Part shown: in pieces, positions 51,039 to 60,265 of the stretch | How positions within the stretch are numbered: position 1 is the stretch's first letter | Layout: each line of letters opens with the position of its first letter | Assembly: GCF_019316905.1 (NCBI RefSeq) | Contig: NZ_CP079216.1 | Location: forward strand, 2,604,001-2,668,000 | From: Tessaracoccus palaemonis | GTDB lineage: Bacteria; Actinomycetota; Actinomycetes; Propionibacteriales; Propionibacteriaceae | Reading direction: 5' to 3' | Length of the DNA stretch: 64,000 nt | Position numbers and translations under genes: made by a program | Notes under the pieces: generated by a model | What the model was told of the DNA's origin: nothing | Database searches by the model: none | What the model saw: only the letters and a program-made list of their open reading frames with translations

Positions 51039-52085
51039 ATGAGCCTGACGCTGCCCACCCCCCGCACCCCGGACCCGATGACCGCTCCCCCGCTGCGCTG
51101 GGGCATCATCGGCACCGGCTGGATCGCCGAACGCTTCGTCGACGCGATGCACAAGCACACCCGCCAGCGCCTCGTCGCCGTCGGCTCCCGCACGCTCGAG
51201 CGTGCGCGGGCCTTCGCCTCGACGGTCGGCGCCGAGCGCGCCTATGGCTCCTACGAGGAACTCGTCGCCGACAAGGGCGTCGACATCGTCTACGTCGCGA
51301 CCCCGCACAGCGAACACCTCGCCAACGCGCTCCTGGCGATCTCCGCGGGCAAGCCCGTCCTGGTCGAGAAGGCCTTCACCCGCAACGCCGACGAGGCACT
51401 GCAGGTCCTCGAGGCCGCCGGCTCCGCGGGCGTGGCCGTCATGGAGGCGATGTGGACGCGCTTCCTGCCCCACATCGACGTCGTGCGGCAACTGCTGGAC
51501 ATCGGCGCCCTCGGCGAGATCGAGTCGGTGTTCGCCGACCACGGGCAGTGGTTCGCGCCGGACCCGTCGCACCGCATGTTCGACCCCGACAAGGCCGGCG
51601 GCGCCATGCTGGACCTCGGCGTCTACCCCGTCTCGTTCACGCACTTCGTCCTCGGCTCGCCCAGCCGCCTCTCCGCGCTGGGCACCAAGGCGTTCACGGG
51701 CGTCGACCGGCAGATCTCCGCGACGCTCGAGGGCTACCCGGGGCACGACAACGCGCAGGCGCAGATCTCCACGACGCTCGCGTCGCTGACGCCGAACATC
51801 GCGTTCGTCTCCGGCGACCTCGCGACGCTGGAGATCCCCGGCACGTTCTACACGCCGCAGAAGGTCCGCGTCTTCACCCGCGACGGGGAGGAGGCCTTCT
51901 CGGAGGCTCCCGTCATCGAGGCGCACGAGGGCCTGTGCTTCGAGGCGGCGCACTTCGCGACGATGGTGGCCGAGGGTCGCCAGCAGTCGGACCTGATGCC
52001 GTGGTCGGAGACCATGGCCGTCATGGAGACGATGGACGCGCTGCGCTACCAGGTGGGCGCGCTGCTGCCGGGCGAGGAGCTGTAG
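51039..52085 (+). CDS. Gfo/Idh/MocA-family oxidoreductase
   Basis: 348 aa from ATG 51039; an internal ATG at 51078 (MTAPPLRWGIIG) is also plausible. The Rossmann start RWGIIGTGWIAERFVDAMH and the EKAFTRNADEALQVLEAA motif (EKP-type, here EKA) are typical, and GGAMLDLGVYPVSF follows in the substrate domain. It is an NAD(P)-dependent dehydrogenase of sugars, inositols or dihydrodiols. It probably forms an operon with the MFS gene. Confidence 0.88.
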   Translation: MSLTLPTPRTPDPMTAPPLRWGIIGTGWIAERFVDAMHKHTRQRLVAVGSRTLERARAFASTVGAERAYGSYEELVADKGVDIVYVATPHSEHLANALLAISAGKPVLVEKAFTRNADEALQVLEAAGSAGVAVMEAMWTRFLPHIDVVRQLLDIGALGEIESVFADHGQWFAPDPSHRMFDPDKAGGAMLDLGVYPVSFTHFVLGSPSRLSALGTKAFTGVDRQISATLEGYPGHDNAQAQISTTLASLTPNIAFVSGDLATLEIPGTFYTPQKVRVFTRDGEEAFSEAPVIEAHEGLCFEAAHFATMVAEGRQQSDLMPWSETMAVMETMDALRYQVGALLPGEEL

Positions 52086-52086
52086 C

Positions 52087-52863
52087 TCAGCGGAGGAACA
52101 GCGCCCGGAGGCGGGCGGTGGCGAGCGTGACGCCCACGACGATCATCACCACGAAGTAGGTGACGTGGACCCAGATGGTGGGCTGGATCAGGCCCGTCGT
52201 CAGCTGGCGGATCATGTCGACGCCGTGCCACAGCGGCAGCGCCTTGATGACCCACTGCACCGCCTCCGGGTACACCTCGATCGGGAAGAACGTCGCCGAC
52301 AGCAGGAACATCGGCAGCAGCACGAAGTAGACCATGTCGAGATGCTGGAACCGCTTCATGAAGCTGGTGATCGCCAGCCCGATGGACGCGAAGCCGAACG
52401 CGACGAGCAGCGCGGCGGGGATCGCCAGGACCGCGGTCCAGGCGAGGTTCAGCCCGAGGATCGTCGTGATGATCATGAACCCGATGGCGTACAGCAGGCC
52501 GCGGATCAGGGCCATGATGATCTCGCCGAGCGCCACGTCCAGCGGACCCAGCGACGTCGACAGCATCTGGTCGTACAGCTTCGCGTACCGCATGCGGAAG
52601 AAGACGTTCATCGTCGAGTCGTAGACGGCGCCGTTCATGGCGGACACCGCCATCAGCGCCGGCGCGATGTACGCGCCGTAGGGCACGTCGTGCCCGTAGA
52701 AGGACACGGTGCCGATCAGCGCGCCGAGGCCGAACCCCATGCTGAGCAGGTAGAACACCGGCTCGAAGAAGCCGGACAGGATCACGAGCGTGTTGTGCTT
52801 CATCATGACGCGCACGCCGCGTTCGACGACAGCGCGGGTGTTGCCCGCGTAGAGGCTGTTCAC
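52087..52863 (-). CDS. ABC-2 type exporter permease (second)
   Basis: 258 aa from GTG 52863, overlapping the stop of the sister permease by 4 nt. Six membrane helices, with the ABC-2 block TILGLNLAWTAVLAIPAALLVAFGFASIG and LPMFLLSATFFPIEVYPEAV before the last helices, as in DrrB/NodJ. It converges on the oxidoreductase gene with a 1-bp gap. Confidence 0.87.
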   Translation of the reverse strand: MNSLYAGNTRAVVERGVRVMMKHNTLVILSGFFEPVFYLLSMGFGLGALIGTVSFYGHDVPYGAYIAPALMAVSAMNGAVYDSTMNVFFRMRYAKLYDQMLSTSLGPLDVALGEIIMALIRGLLYAIGFMIITTILGLNLAWTAVLAIPAALLVAFGFASIGLAITSFMKRFQHLDMVYFVLLPMFLLSATFFPIEVYPEAVQWVIKALPLWHGVDMIRQLTTGLIQPTIWVHVTYFVVMIVVGVTLATARLRALFLR

Positions 52864-53681
52864 TGGTCGAGCCTCCTCCGGAAGACTCGGGCCGCGACGA
52901 GCCCCATGACGAGCGCGAGGACCGCGAGGTAGGCAACGTGGACGGCGACGAGCCAGCCCGGCACGGGCGCGGAGTAGAGCGCGACGCGGCCGAGCTCGGC
53001 CGCGTGCCACAGCGGCGAGACCCAGCCGACGGGCTGCAGGTAGCCGGGCAGCGTCTCGAGCGGGAAGTAGCTGCCGGAGAACAGCGTCAGCGGCAGGATC
53101 ACGAAGCGCTCGACGAACGACAGCTGGCCGCGGTCGTCCTTCTGGCTGGCGACCCACGCCATGACGGTGAACCCGACGGCGAAGGCCAGCAGCAGCCCGA
53201 TGGGGATCATCAGGAGGACCCGCAGCGGGTGCCCCAGCCCGAACACCATGACGGCGAGGCAGTAGAAGACCAGCATCGGCAGGACGCGCAGCAGCGTGGA
53301 GACCTGGAACCCGAAGGCCATCTGGCGGGGGCTCATCGGGGTCAGCCGCATCGCGGTGAAGATGTTGGACCACTTGAACCCGCCGAACACGCCGTAGGTG
53401 TTCTCCTGCGCGGCTGTCTGCATGGCGGTAGCCATGACCAGGGCCGGGGCGACGAAGACGATGTAGTCGACGCCCTCGATGCCGCTGCCCCCGTCGACGA
53501 GCACGCCCAGCCCCAGCCCGAGTCCCATGAGGTACAGGAACGGCGAACCGATGCCCGTCAGCAGCATCGTCGGCAGGTAGAGGCGCATCAGGCGCAGCTG
53601 GTGGTGCACGACGCCGAGCCAGCCCCAGCGGGCGACGCGGCGAGGGTCGACGGCCGTCGTCGGGCGGGTGGCGAGGCTCAT
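52860..53681 (-). CDS. ABC-2 type exporter permease (first)
   Basis: 273 aa with six predicted helices. GGFKWSNIFTAMRLTPMSPRQMAFGFQ and LPLTLFSGSYFPLETLPGYL correspond to the same blocks as in its neighbour, so the two probably form a heterodimer. It overlaps the ATPase gene by 4 nt. Confidence 0.87.
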   Translation of the reverse strand: MSLATRPTTAVDPRRVARWGWLGVVHHQLRLMRLYLPTMLLTGIGSPFLYLMGLGLGLGVLVDGGSGIEGVDYIVFVAPALVMATAMQTAAQENTYGVFGGFKWSNIFTAMRLTPMSPRQMAFGFQVSTLLRVLPMLVFYCLAVMVFGLGHPLRVLLMIPIGLLLAFAVGFTVMAWVASQKDDRGQLSFVERFVILPLTLFSGSYFPLETLPGYLQPVGWVSPLWHAAELGRVALYSAPVPGWLVAVHVAYLAVLALVMGLVAARVFRRRLDQ

Positions 53682-54604
53682 TCGATCAGGCTCCGGCCTG
53701 TCAGCCGGAGGAACACGTCCTCGAGCGAGGAGCGACGCACGAGCGAGGCGATGGGCTCCAGCTCGCGGTCGATGACCGCCTTGAGCGCGTGTTCGCCGTT
53801 GTCGGCGTAGATCAGGACGCGGTCGGCCAGCACCTCGCGCCGCTCGCCGATCCCGTCGAGCCGGGCGGCGACCTCCTCGTTGCGGCCGGATCCGAAGCGC
53901 ACCTCGAGCACCTCGCGGGTGGCGTACTGCGAGATCAGCGACGTCGGGGAGCCCTCCGCGACGATCCTGCCGTGGTCGACGACGACGAGCCGGTCACACA
54001 GCTGCTCGGCCTCGTCCATGAAGTGCGTGGTCACGACCAGCGTGGTGCCCTGCTCCTTGAGCCGGAACAGCCGGTCCCAGAGGATGTGCCTGGCCTGCGG
54101 GTCGAGGCCGGTGGTCGGCTCGTCGAGCAGCATGATCTTCGGGTCGTTGATCAGCCCGCGGGCGATCGTGAGGCGCCGCTTCATGCCTCCGGAGAGGCCG
54201 TCGACGCGGGCGGTGCGCTTCTCGCGCAGCTGCGCGAAGTCCAGCAACTCCTCGGCGCGGGCCTTGACCCAGGCGCGCGGCAGCGCGAAGTAGAGGCCGT
54301 AGACGATGAGGTTGTCGATGACACGCAGCTCCTCGTCGAGCAGGTCGCCCTGCGGCACGATGCCCAGTTGGGCCCGGATCTGCGGGCCATGGTGGTTCGT
54401 GTCGAGGCCCAGCACGTCGAGGCTGCCGGCGGTGCGCGTGGAGGTGGCGGCGATCATCCGCATGGTCGTCGACTTGCCGGCACCGTTGGGGCCGAGGAAC
54501 CCGAAGGACTCGCCCGGCGCGATGTCGACGTCGATGCCGTCGACGGCGGTGACGTCGCCGTAGCGCTTGGTCAGGCCCCTGGCCGTGATGACCGGGGCGC
54601 TCAC
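53678..54604 (-). CDS. DrrA-like ABC exporter ATPase
   Basis: 308 aa from GTG 54604 (4-nt overlap with the esterase). Walker A GPNGAGKSTTMRMIAA, Q-loop GIVPQGDLL, signature LSGGMKRRLTIARGL, Walker B KIMLLDEPTTGLDP and the H-loop VTTHFMDEAEQLCD are all intact. The C-terminal ~80 residues are the usual DrrA regulatory tail. With the two permeases it makes a drug or lipid exporter; the substrate is unknown. Confidence 0.93.
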   Translation of the reverse strand: MSAPVITARGLTKRYGDVTAVDGIDVDIAPGESFGFLGPNGAGKSTTMRMIAATSTRTAGSLDVLGLDTNHHGPQIRAQLGIVPQGDLLDEELRVIDNLIVYGLYFALPRAWVKARAEELLDFAQLREKRTARVDGLSGGMKRRLTIARGLINDPKIMLLDEPTTGLDPQARHILWDRLFRLKEQGTTLVVTTHFMDEAEQLCDRLVVVDHGRIVAEGSPTSLISQYATREVLEVRFGSGRNEEVAARLDGIGERREVLADRVLIYADNGEHALKAVIDRELEPIASLVRRSSLEDVFLRLTGRSLIE

Positions 54605-55215
54605 TCGACGATCCCCGTAGACCTCAGGAAGTCGGTCAGGTCCTGCATCTCGGTGGAGCTGGTGCCGTGCTCGAGGCCGGGGTACGCGAAGACGGTCGCG
54701 TCGGCGTGGCCGGGCAGCCAGTCGAGGAGGCCCGACACCGCCTGTGGCGGGATGATCCGGTCGAGCTCGCCGCGCCCGTAGAAGACCGGCGGGCGGCTCT
54801 CGGCCAGCTGAGCGTCGGCCGGTTGTTCGGCGTCGAGCAGGAAGCCGGAGAGGATCACGGTGCCTGCGATGCGCTCGGGGCGGGTGCGGAGCAGCTGCGT
54901 CGCCATGAGGCCGCCCTGCGAGAAGCCGACGGCGAGGATGCGGGTCGCGGGGTCGAGCACCTCGTCGAGCAGGGCCCACAGCGCCTCGGTCGCGGCGGTG
55001 ACCTCGTCGACGTCCGAGGGGTAGCCGAGGTTGAACCAGGCGGCGCCGCCGCCCTGCACCGGCAGCGGCGCGCGGGGCGAGATCCAGGGCAGGTAGAGGG
55101 CCTCGCCGATGGTGGCGAGGTCCCGCTCGTCGGCCCCGAAGCCGTGCAGGAGGACGGTGACGATGGGCGCGGCGGGGTCGAAGCCGCGCGATCCGACGGC
55201 CTGGTCGATGCGCAT
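54601..55215 (-). CDS. Carboxylesterase/phospholipase-type alpha/beta hydrolase
   Basis: 204 aa. VTVLLHGFGADERDLATIG is the oxyanion loop, GFSQGGLMA the nucleophile elbow, ELDRIIPP the Asp and LEHGTSS the His. This is the PF02230 family of small esterases. It is 9 bp after recR and overlaps the ABC ATPase gene, so it links the replication-repair genes and the exporter in one run. Confidence 0.88.
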   Translation of the reverse strand: MRIDQAVGSRGFDPAAPIVTVLLHGFGADERDLATIGEALYLPWISPRAPLPVQGGGAAWFNLGYPSDVDEVTAATEALWALLDEVLDPATRILAVGFSQGGLMATQLLRTRPERIAGTVILSGFLLDAEQPADAQLAESRPPVFYGRGELDRIIPPQAVSGLLDWLPGHADATVFAYPGLEHGTSSTEMQDLTDFLRSTGIVE

Positions 55216-55224
55216 GTGGTTCCT

Positions 55225-55833
55225 TTACGTGCCGGGTTCGAACATGGTGCGGCGGCCCTCGAAGGCTCGGCCGAGGGTGACCTGGTCGGCGTACTCGAGG
55301 TCGCCGCCGACGGGCAGGCCGGAGGCGGGGCGGGTCACGCGCACGCCGAAGTCGCGGAGCATCCGGCTCAGGTACGCGGCCGTGGCCTCGCCCTGCGTGT
55401 CGGGGTCGGTGGCGAGGATGACCTCGGTGACGGACCCGTCGGCGAGGCGCTGGAAGAGCTCGCGGGTGTGCAGGTCGCCCGGGCCGCGCCCGTCGATGGG
55501 CGAGATGGAGCCGCCGAGCACGTGGTAGAGCCCGCGGAACTCTCCGGTGCGCTCGATGGCGACGACGTCCTTCGACTCCTCGACGACGCAGAGCTGGCTC
55601 GGGTCGCGGCGCGGGTCGCGGCAGATGCGGCAGCGCGCCTCCTGCGACACGTTGAAGCAGACCTCGCAGAAGCGCGACGACTCCTTCACCCGGCGCAGGG
55701 TGTCGGACAGCTCGAACACGTCCTCCTCTGGCGCGTCGAGCAGGAAGAAGGCGATGCGCTGGGCGCCGCGCGGCCCGATGCCGGGGAGCCGGCTCAGCGC
55801 GTCGATGAGGTCCTGGATGGGCCCTTCGTACAT
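55225..55833 (-). CDS. recR: Recombination protein RecR
   Basis: 202 aa. The helix-hairpin-helix [20 protein letters not shown], the C4 zinc finger [16 protein letters not shown] and the Toprim domain ([26 protein letters not shown]) are complete. RecR with RecF/RecO loads RecA at gaps. The order dnaX-ybaB-recR is widely conserved. Confidence 0.96.
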   Translation of the reverse strand: MYEGPIQDLIDALSRLPGIGPRGAQRIAFFLLDAPEEDVFELSDTLRRVKESSRFCEVCFNVSQEARCRICRDPRRDPSQLCVVEESKDVVAIERTGEFRGLYHVLGGSISPIDGRGPGDLHTRELFQRLADGSVTEVILATDPDTQGEATAAYLSRMLRDFGVRVTRPASGLPVGGDLEYADQVTLGRAFEGRRTMFEPGT

Positions 55834-55841
55834 CCGGCGGG

Positions 55842-56156
55842 TCAGCCCCCGAAGCCGGGGATCTGCGGGATCTGCGGCATGGCGGAGGCCATCGCGGTGT
55901 CGGCCTGCTCCTTGGCGGAGCGGTAGGCGGCGATGATCAGGTCCGCGAGGGTCTCCGTGTCGTCCGGGTCGCAGGCTTCGGGCTTGATGGTCAGCGCGTC
56001 GATCTCGCCCTTGCCGTTGAGGACCACCTCGACGAGGTCGCCGCCGGACTGGGCTGTGAAGGTCATGGCGGAGACCTCACGCTGCGCGCGCTCGAGGTCG
56101 TCCTGCATCTGCTGGGCCTGGGCCATCAGCGCGTTGATGTCGAAGTCACCAAACAT
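55842..56156 (-). CDS. ybaB: YbaB/EbfC nucleoid-associated protein
   Basis: 104 aa. [30 protein letters not shown] followed by [20 protein letters not shown] is the whole family fold. The C-terminus is Pro/Gln-rich. It is a dimeric DNA-binding protein encoded between dnaX and recR, 8 bp from recR. Confidence 0.95.
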   Translation of the reverse strand: MFGDFDINALMAQAQQMQDDLERAQREVSAMTFTAQSGGDLVEVVLNGKGEIDALTIKPEACDPDDTETLADLIIAAYRSAKEQADTAMASAMPQIPQIPGFGG

Positions 56157-56205
56157 CGGTCTCTCCTTGGTGGGTTGGGGTCAAGAATAGGAGCAGCTGG
56201 AGACG

Positions 56206-58689
56206 TCAGTCCGCGTCGCGGACCGCGATGATCTCCGCCCCGAGCTCGGTGCTCAGGAGCTCCTCTGCGTTGTGTTCCGCGTCGAGGACGGCGTCCTCCG
56301 CGGAGACCTCGTTCTCCCTGCTCCGGCGGGCATCCCGGTTCCCTGAGCCTGTCGAAGGGCCACCGTGGTTCCCTGAGCTTGTCGAAGGGCCTGAGCCATC
56401 CCGGTTCCCTGAGCCTGTCGAAGGGCCTGAGCTTGTCGAAGGGCCTGAGCTTGTCGAAGGGCCTGAGCCATCCCGGTTCCCTGAGCTTGTCGAAGGGCCT
56501 GAGCCATCCCGGTTCCCTGAGCCTGTCGAAGGGTTCCCCGACGGCTCGGCCCCCGCGGGCCGCTGCTCGACGGGACGACGCTGCTCGACCGGCGCCGGCT
56601 CAGCCGGCTGCTGGCGCTCGGGCTGAGGCCGCTGCTCGACGGGCTGGACACGCTGATCGGCCGGCGGCGCTGCCGCCGGACGCTGCTGCGGCGCCGCGTC
56701 GACCGGCGTCGATCCGTCGTTGACGACCGTGTTGATGTGCAGCTCGACGCCCATGACCTCGATCATCGAGTCGGCGAGCACGTCGGCGGACCCACCGGAG
56801 CCGAAGTTCTCACGGGGGCCGGCGGCGCTGAACCCGAGGGTCAGCACGCCGTCGGAGATGTCGAGCACCTGCGCGTGCTGGGCGAGCAGCATGTGGGTGA
56901 AGCGGCGGCGACGCTTGACCTCGTCGAGGACGGTCGGCCACACGCGGCGCAGTTCGGCGGCGGTCAGCTGCCCGCTCGACGGGGCGGTCTGCGCCGCGGG
57001 CGCGGGCATCGGGGCGGCCTGCACGGGCTGCGCCGGGGCGGGCTGGGGCTGCGCTGCGGGAGCACTCCCCGCGGGGCGCTGCTGCGCGGCGGGCTGCGGG
57101 GCGGGAGCCTCGGCGACGGGCTGGGCGGCGGGAGCCTGCTCGGCCGGTCGCTCCTGGGCGGGCTGCTCCGCGGGACGCTGCTGGACGGGCTGCTCAGCCG
57201 GGCGCTGCTGGGCGGGCCGTTCGGCCGGCCGCTGCTGAGGCGCGGGGGCGGAGTGCTGCTGAGCCGGGGCGGCGGGCATCGACGGGGCTGCCGCCGCGGG
57301 CGCGTCGCCCATCATCCCGACGCGGCGCTCGAGCCTGTCGAGGCGGGCGTGGAGGCCGCGCTCGTCGTCGTCGGCGCCGGGCAACAGGACGCGGGAGCAC
57401 ATCAGCTCGAGGTGGAGCCGGGGCGCGGTGGTGCCGCGCATCTGGGTCAGGCCGGTGGCGATGACCTCGGCGGCGCGGGTCAGCTCGCCGGCGCCCATGC
57501 CGGCGACCTGCGTCTGGAGCCGCTGCGCCTGGTCCTCGGCCACGCCGAGGATGCCGGTGGTGACGGCCTCGGGCACCGCGGCGAGGATGACGAGGTCGCG
57601 GAGGCGGCGCAGGAGGTCCTCGCCGAACCGGCGCGGGTCCTGCCCGACCTCGATGACCTTGTCGATGGTGGTGAAGACGCCCGCGGAGTCTCCGGCGGCG
57701 AATGCGTCGACGATCTCGTCGAGCAGCACGTCGGGCGTGTATCCGAGCAGCGCGGCGGCCTGCTCGTAGCTGACGCCCGTGTCGGCGGCTCCGCCGAGGA
57801 GCTGATCGAGCACCGAGAGCGAGTCACGCACGGAGCCGGCGCCGGCGCGCACGACAAGCGGGATGGCCGCGTGCTCGATCGAGACGCCCTCGACCTCGCA
57901 GATCTGGGTCAGGTAGTCGCCCAGCACCCGGGGCGGCACGAGCCGGAACGGGTAGTGGTGCGTCCGGGAACGGATGGTGCCGATGACCTTCTCGGGCTCG
58001 GTGGTCGCGAAGATGAACTTGGTGTGCGGCGGCGGCTCCTCGACGAGCTTCAGCAGGGCGTTGAAGCCCTGCGTCGTCACCATGTGGGCCTCGTCGATGA
58101 TGTAGATCTTGTAGCGGCTGGCGACGGGGGCGAAGTAGGCCCGCTCGCGCAGGTCACGGGCGTCGTCGACGCCGCCGTGCGAGGCCGCGTCGATCTCGAT
58201 GACGTCGATGGAGCCGGGGCCGCCGCGCGCCAGGTCACGGCAGGACTGGCACTCGCCGCACGGCGTGGGGGTGGGGCCCTGCTCGCAGTTCAGGCAGCGG
58301 GCGAGGATGCGCGCCGACGTCGTCTTGCCGCAGCCGCGGGGGCCGGAGAACAGGTAGGCGTGGCCGACCTTGTTGTTCGCGAGGGCGCGCTGCAGCGGGA
58401 CGGTGACGTGCTCCTGGCCGATGACCTCGGCGAACGTGTCGGGACGGTAACGGCGGTACAGCGCCAGCGGGGCGTCGGGGGTCTGGGGTCGCGGCGCGGC
58501 GGGCGTGCGCGGGGCCTCCACGACGGGGGCCGCGACCTCGGCGACGACCTCGATCTCCTCCTCGGCCTCGTCGAAGAGGCCGGGGCCGTCCATCGGGACG
58601 AAATCGGGCGTGTCGGCCGAGCCGTAGGCGTCCCCGTCGATGGGGGCGTAGTCGTCCTCGTCGTCGTAGTCGTCGTTCACCCGATCCAC
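56206..58689 (-). CDS. dnaX: DNA polymerase III gamma/tau with acidic N-terminal extension and repeat-filled tail
   Basis: 827 aa from GTG 58689 (GTG 58680 is also possible). Residues 1-75 are an unusual acidic, Pro-rich extension before the family start [20 protein letters not shown]. Walker [17 protein letters not shown], the zinc module [19 protein letters not shown], and [24 protein letters not shown] follow. The middle tail is Ala/Pro/Gln-rich with RPAEQ-type repeats. Near the C-terminus seven copies of a 19-nt repeat are read as [14 protein letters not shown]. It is the clamp-loader motor and first gene of dnaX-ybaB-recR. Confidence 0.96.
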   Translation of the reverse strand: MDRVNDDYDDEDDYAPIDGDAYGSADTPDFVPMDGPGLFDEAEEEIEVVAEVAAPVVEAPRTPAAPRPQTPDAPLALYRRYRPDTFAEVIGQEHVTVPLQRALANNKVGHAYLFSGPRGCGKTTSARILARCLNCEQGPTPTPCGECQSCRDLARGGPGSIDVIEIDAASHGGVDDARDLRERAYFAPVASRYKIYIIDEAHMVTTQGFNALLKLVEEPPPHTKFIFATTEPEKVIGTIRSRTHHYPFRLVPPRVLGDYLTQICEVEGVSIEHAAIPLVVRAGAGSVRDSLSVLDQLLGGAADTGVSYEQAAALLGYTPDVLLDEIVDAFAAGDSAGVFTTIDKVIEVGQDPRRFGEDLLRRLRDLVILAAVPEAVTTGILGVAEDQAQRLQTQVAGMGAGELTRAAEVIATGLTQMRGTTAPRLHLELMCSRVLLPGADDDERGLHARLDRLERRVGMMGDAPAAAAPSMPAAPAQQHSAPAPQQRPAERPAQQRPAEQPVQQRPAEQPAQERPAEQAPAAQPVAEAPAPQPAAQQRPAGSAPAAQPQPAPAQPVQAAPMPAPAAQTAPSSGQLTAAELRRVWPTVLDEVKRRRRFTHMLLAQHAQVLDISDGVLTLGFSAAGPRENFGSGGSADVLADSMIEVMGVELHINTVVNDGSTPVDAAPQQRPAAAPPADQRVQPVEQRPQPERQQPAEPAPVEQRRPVEQRPAGAEPSGNPSTGSGNRDGSGPSTSSGNRDGSGPSTSSGPSTSSGPSTGSGNRDGSGPSTSSGNHGGPSTGSGNRDARRSRENEVSAEDAVLDAEHNAEELLSTELGAEIIAVRDAD
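56341..56533. repeat. Seven copies of CCCTGAGCYTGTCGAAGGG within dnaX
   Basis: Copies begin at about 56341, 56371, 56407, 56426, 56444, 56479 and 56515. Several are joined head to tail (56407-56461) and others are separated by CCATCCCGGTT-type spacers. On the coding strand they read CCCTTCGACAAGCTCAGGG, giving Pro-Ser-Thr-Ser-Ser-Gly. The spacing stays in frame throughout. The same repeat lies in the Nudix gene at 35583-35625 in another reading frame. Confidence 0.93.
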
Positions 58690-58728
58690 CCTATTCCAGC
58701 CAGCAGACAGTTTCCGGACAGAAAAAAG

Positions 58729-58816
58729 GGCCCCTCGCGCACCCGGAAGAGCTCACTTACCCTTGCTGCCTTCCGACCCTGGGGGAGTTGGGCGAGATAC
58801 CGCCGCGCGAGGAACC
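58729..58816 (-). ncRNA. ffs: Signal recognition particle RNA (4.5S, small bacterial type)
   Basis: On the minus strand the ends pair as GGTTCCTCGCGC with GCGCGAGGGGCC (G-T wobbles allowed). The apical part contains GGTCGGAAGGCAGCAAGGGT, the conserved Ffh-binding tetraloop and symmetric-loop region. TTTTTT follows the 3' end at 58722-58727. It is just upstream of dnaX, a position seen in many bacteria. Confidence 0.93.
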
Positions 58817-58887
58817 GGGAACCACTGTAGCGCATGCCCGAAGGGTCCCGTGCGGCGCCCGGGGCTCGCGCCAGTAGGGTGACGCGC

Positions 58888-59862
58888 ATGGTCAAGACTG
58901 CAGATCCCGCTCTCGCCGAGGTGTGGAGGGGCGACTACCTCGAGGCCGTGCACCACGGCTGCCTGGCGGTCACGAATCCCGACGGCTCCCTGGCGCTCGG
59001 ACTCGGCGATGTCGACTCCCCCTTCCTCGCCCGTTCCGCGATCAAGCCCTTCCAGGTGATCGCGATGCTCAGGGCCGGGCTGGACCTGACCGGCGCGGAG
59101 CTGGCGCTCGCGTCGGCATCGCATTCGGGCGCGGAGATCCACGTCGAGGGGGCGCGCGACATCCTGGTCGGCGCCGGCCTGACGGAGGACGCTCTGCAGG
59201 TCACGCCCGGCACCCCGCTGGACCCCCAGGCGGCGCGGGAGTGGTTCGCCGCCGGCCACGGCGACGAACGGATCATCCACAACTGCTCCGGGAAGCACTC
59301 GGCCATGGTGCGGACCTGCGTGCGCGCCGGCTGGCCGCTCGAGACCTACCTCGTGCCAGGACACCCGCTGCAGCTCGCGATCCGTGAGACGCTGGGCGAT
59401 TACACGGGCGACGAGATCGGCGACCCTGTTCCCGACGGCTGCGGCGCCCCAGCCCTCCCCTGCACGGTCGCAGGGCTGGCGAGGGCGTTCGGTCGGTTCG
59501 CCGCCGGCGACACCGTCGAGTCGCGGAAGCTGGCCGACGCCTACCGAGCGCACCCCGAATACGTCTCGGGCACGCGCCGCGACGAGGTCGTGCTGCACCA
59601 CGAGGTGCCCGGTCTAGTCTGCAAGATGGGGGCAGAGGGGACCCTCGCCGTCGGCCTGTCGGACGGGACCGGCATCGTCGTGAAGGCGTCCGACGGGGCC
59701 CACCGCGCGACCGTCCCCGTCGTCGTCGCGGTGCTCGACGCGCTCGGCCTCGCGACGGAGGTGCTGCGTGAGTTCCAGCCGCAGCCGGTGCTGGGCCACG
59801 GCAGGGTCGTCGGGCGGGTTTCGGCGTCGCAGGACCTGCTGGCGGCACTCGCAGGGATGTGA
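58888..59862 (+). CDS. Asparaginase (PF06089, L-asparaginase II type)
   Basis: 324 aa from ATG 58888. The EVWRGDYLEAVHHGCLAVTNPDG opening, SASHSGAEIHVEGARDIL, HNCSGKHSAMVRTC and PDGCGAPALPCTVAGLARAF are signatures of the Rhizobium etli-type asparaginase family, which uses Ser-Lys chemistry (SGKHSAM) rather than the Thr-Thr of E. coli enzymes. It hydrolyses asparagine to aspartate and ammonia. It is monocistronic. Confidence 0.9.
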   Translation: MVKTADPALAEVWRGDYLEAVHHGCLAVTNPDGSLALGLGDVDSPFLARSAIKPFQVIAMLRAGLDLTGAELALASASHSGAEIHVEGARDILVGAGLTEDALQVTPGTPLDPQAAREWFAAGHGDERIIHNCSGKHSAMVRTCVRAGWPLETYLVPGHPLQLAIRETLGDYTGDEIGDPVPDGCGAPALPCTVAGLARAFGRFAAGDTVESRKLADAYRAHPEYVSGTRRDEVVLHHEVPGLVCKMGAEGTLAVGLSDGTGIVVKASDGAHRATVPVVVAVLDALGLATEVLREFQPQPVLGHGRVVGRVSASQDLLAALAGM

Positions 59863-59910
59863 CCGACCCGGATTTGAGACGACGGCGCGGCCTCCGGTAG
59901 AGTCCCCCAC

Positions 59911-59998
59911 GGAGGATTCGCCTAGAGGCCTATGGCGCTCGCTTGGAAAGCGGGTTGGGTTCACGCCCTCACGAGTTCGAATCTCGTATCCTCCGCCA
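59911..59998 (+). tRNA. tRNA-Ser (anticodon GGA)
   Basis: Acceptor GGAGGAT/ATCCTCC, anticodon stem CGCTT/AAGCG region with loop TTGGAAA (anticodon GGA), a long variable arm (GGGTTGGGTTCACGCCC) and T loop TTCGAAT. CCA is encoded at 59996-59998. Confidence 0.95.
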
Positions 59999-60000
59999 CC

Positions 60001-60036
60001 GCCATTCCTGCTTCGCGCAGGGATGGCATTTCTCTT
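60001..60036 (+). terminator. Terminator after tRNA-Ser
   Basis: GCCATTCCTG (60001-60010) pairs with CAGGGATGGC (60018-60027) with one G-T pair, followed by ATTTCTCTT. The 230 bp between it and the AbiV gene hold no convincing ORF. Confidence 0.7.
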
Positions 60037-60265
60037 GGGACGCAGCGCGCTGGGACAGCGACTGACTCACCCAGCCAACCTGCGCGGCCAAGCTACTGAC
60101 CACCGCCCGACCTCTCTGGGGTCGGGTCTCTCTTGCTTGCAATCACCCTCAGCGAGGACCACCGATGTTGCCTTCGAACGCACCTCCGGGAATTGTCAGT
60201 GTGCTCGGCTACGGTCACTTCAGCTGGTGGCACCGGCTGAGCCGCGACTAGAGGATGGTGCTTCG

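Noticed and set aside
56341-56533. CRISPR-like repeats in dnaX
   Set aside because: Repeat units are only 19 nt, several are directly adjacent without spacers, and the frame is maintained in a clear dnaX tail.
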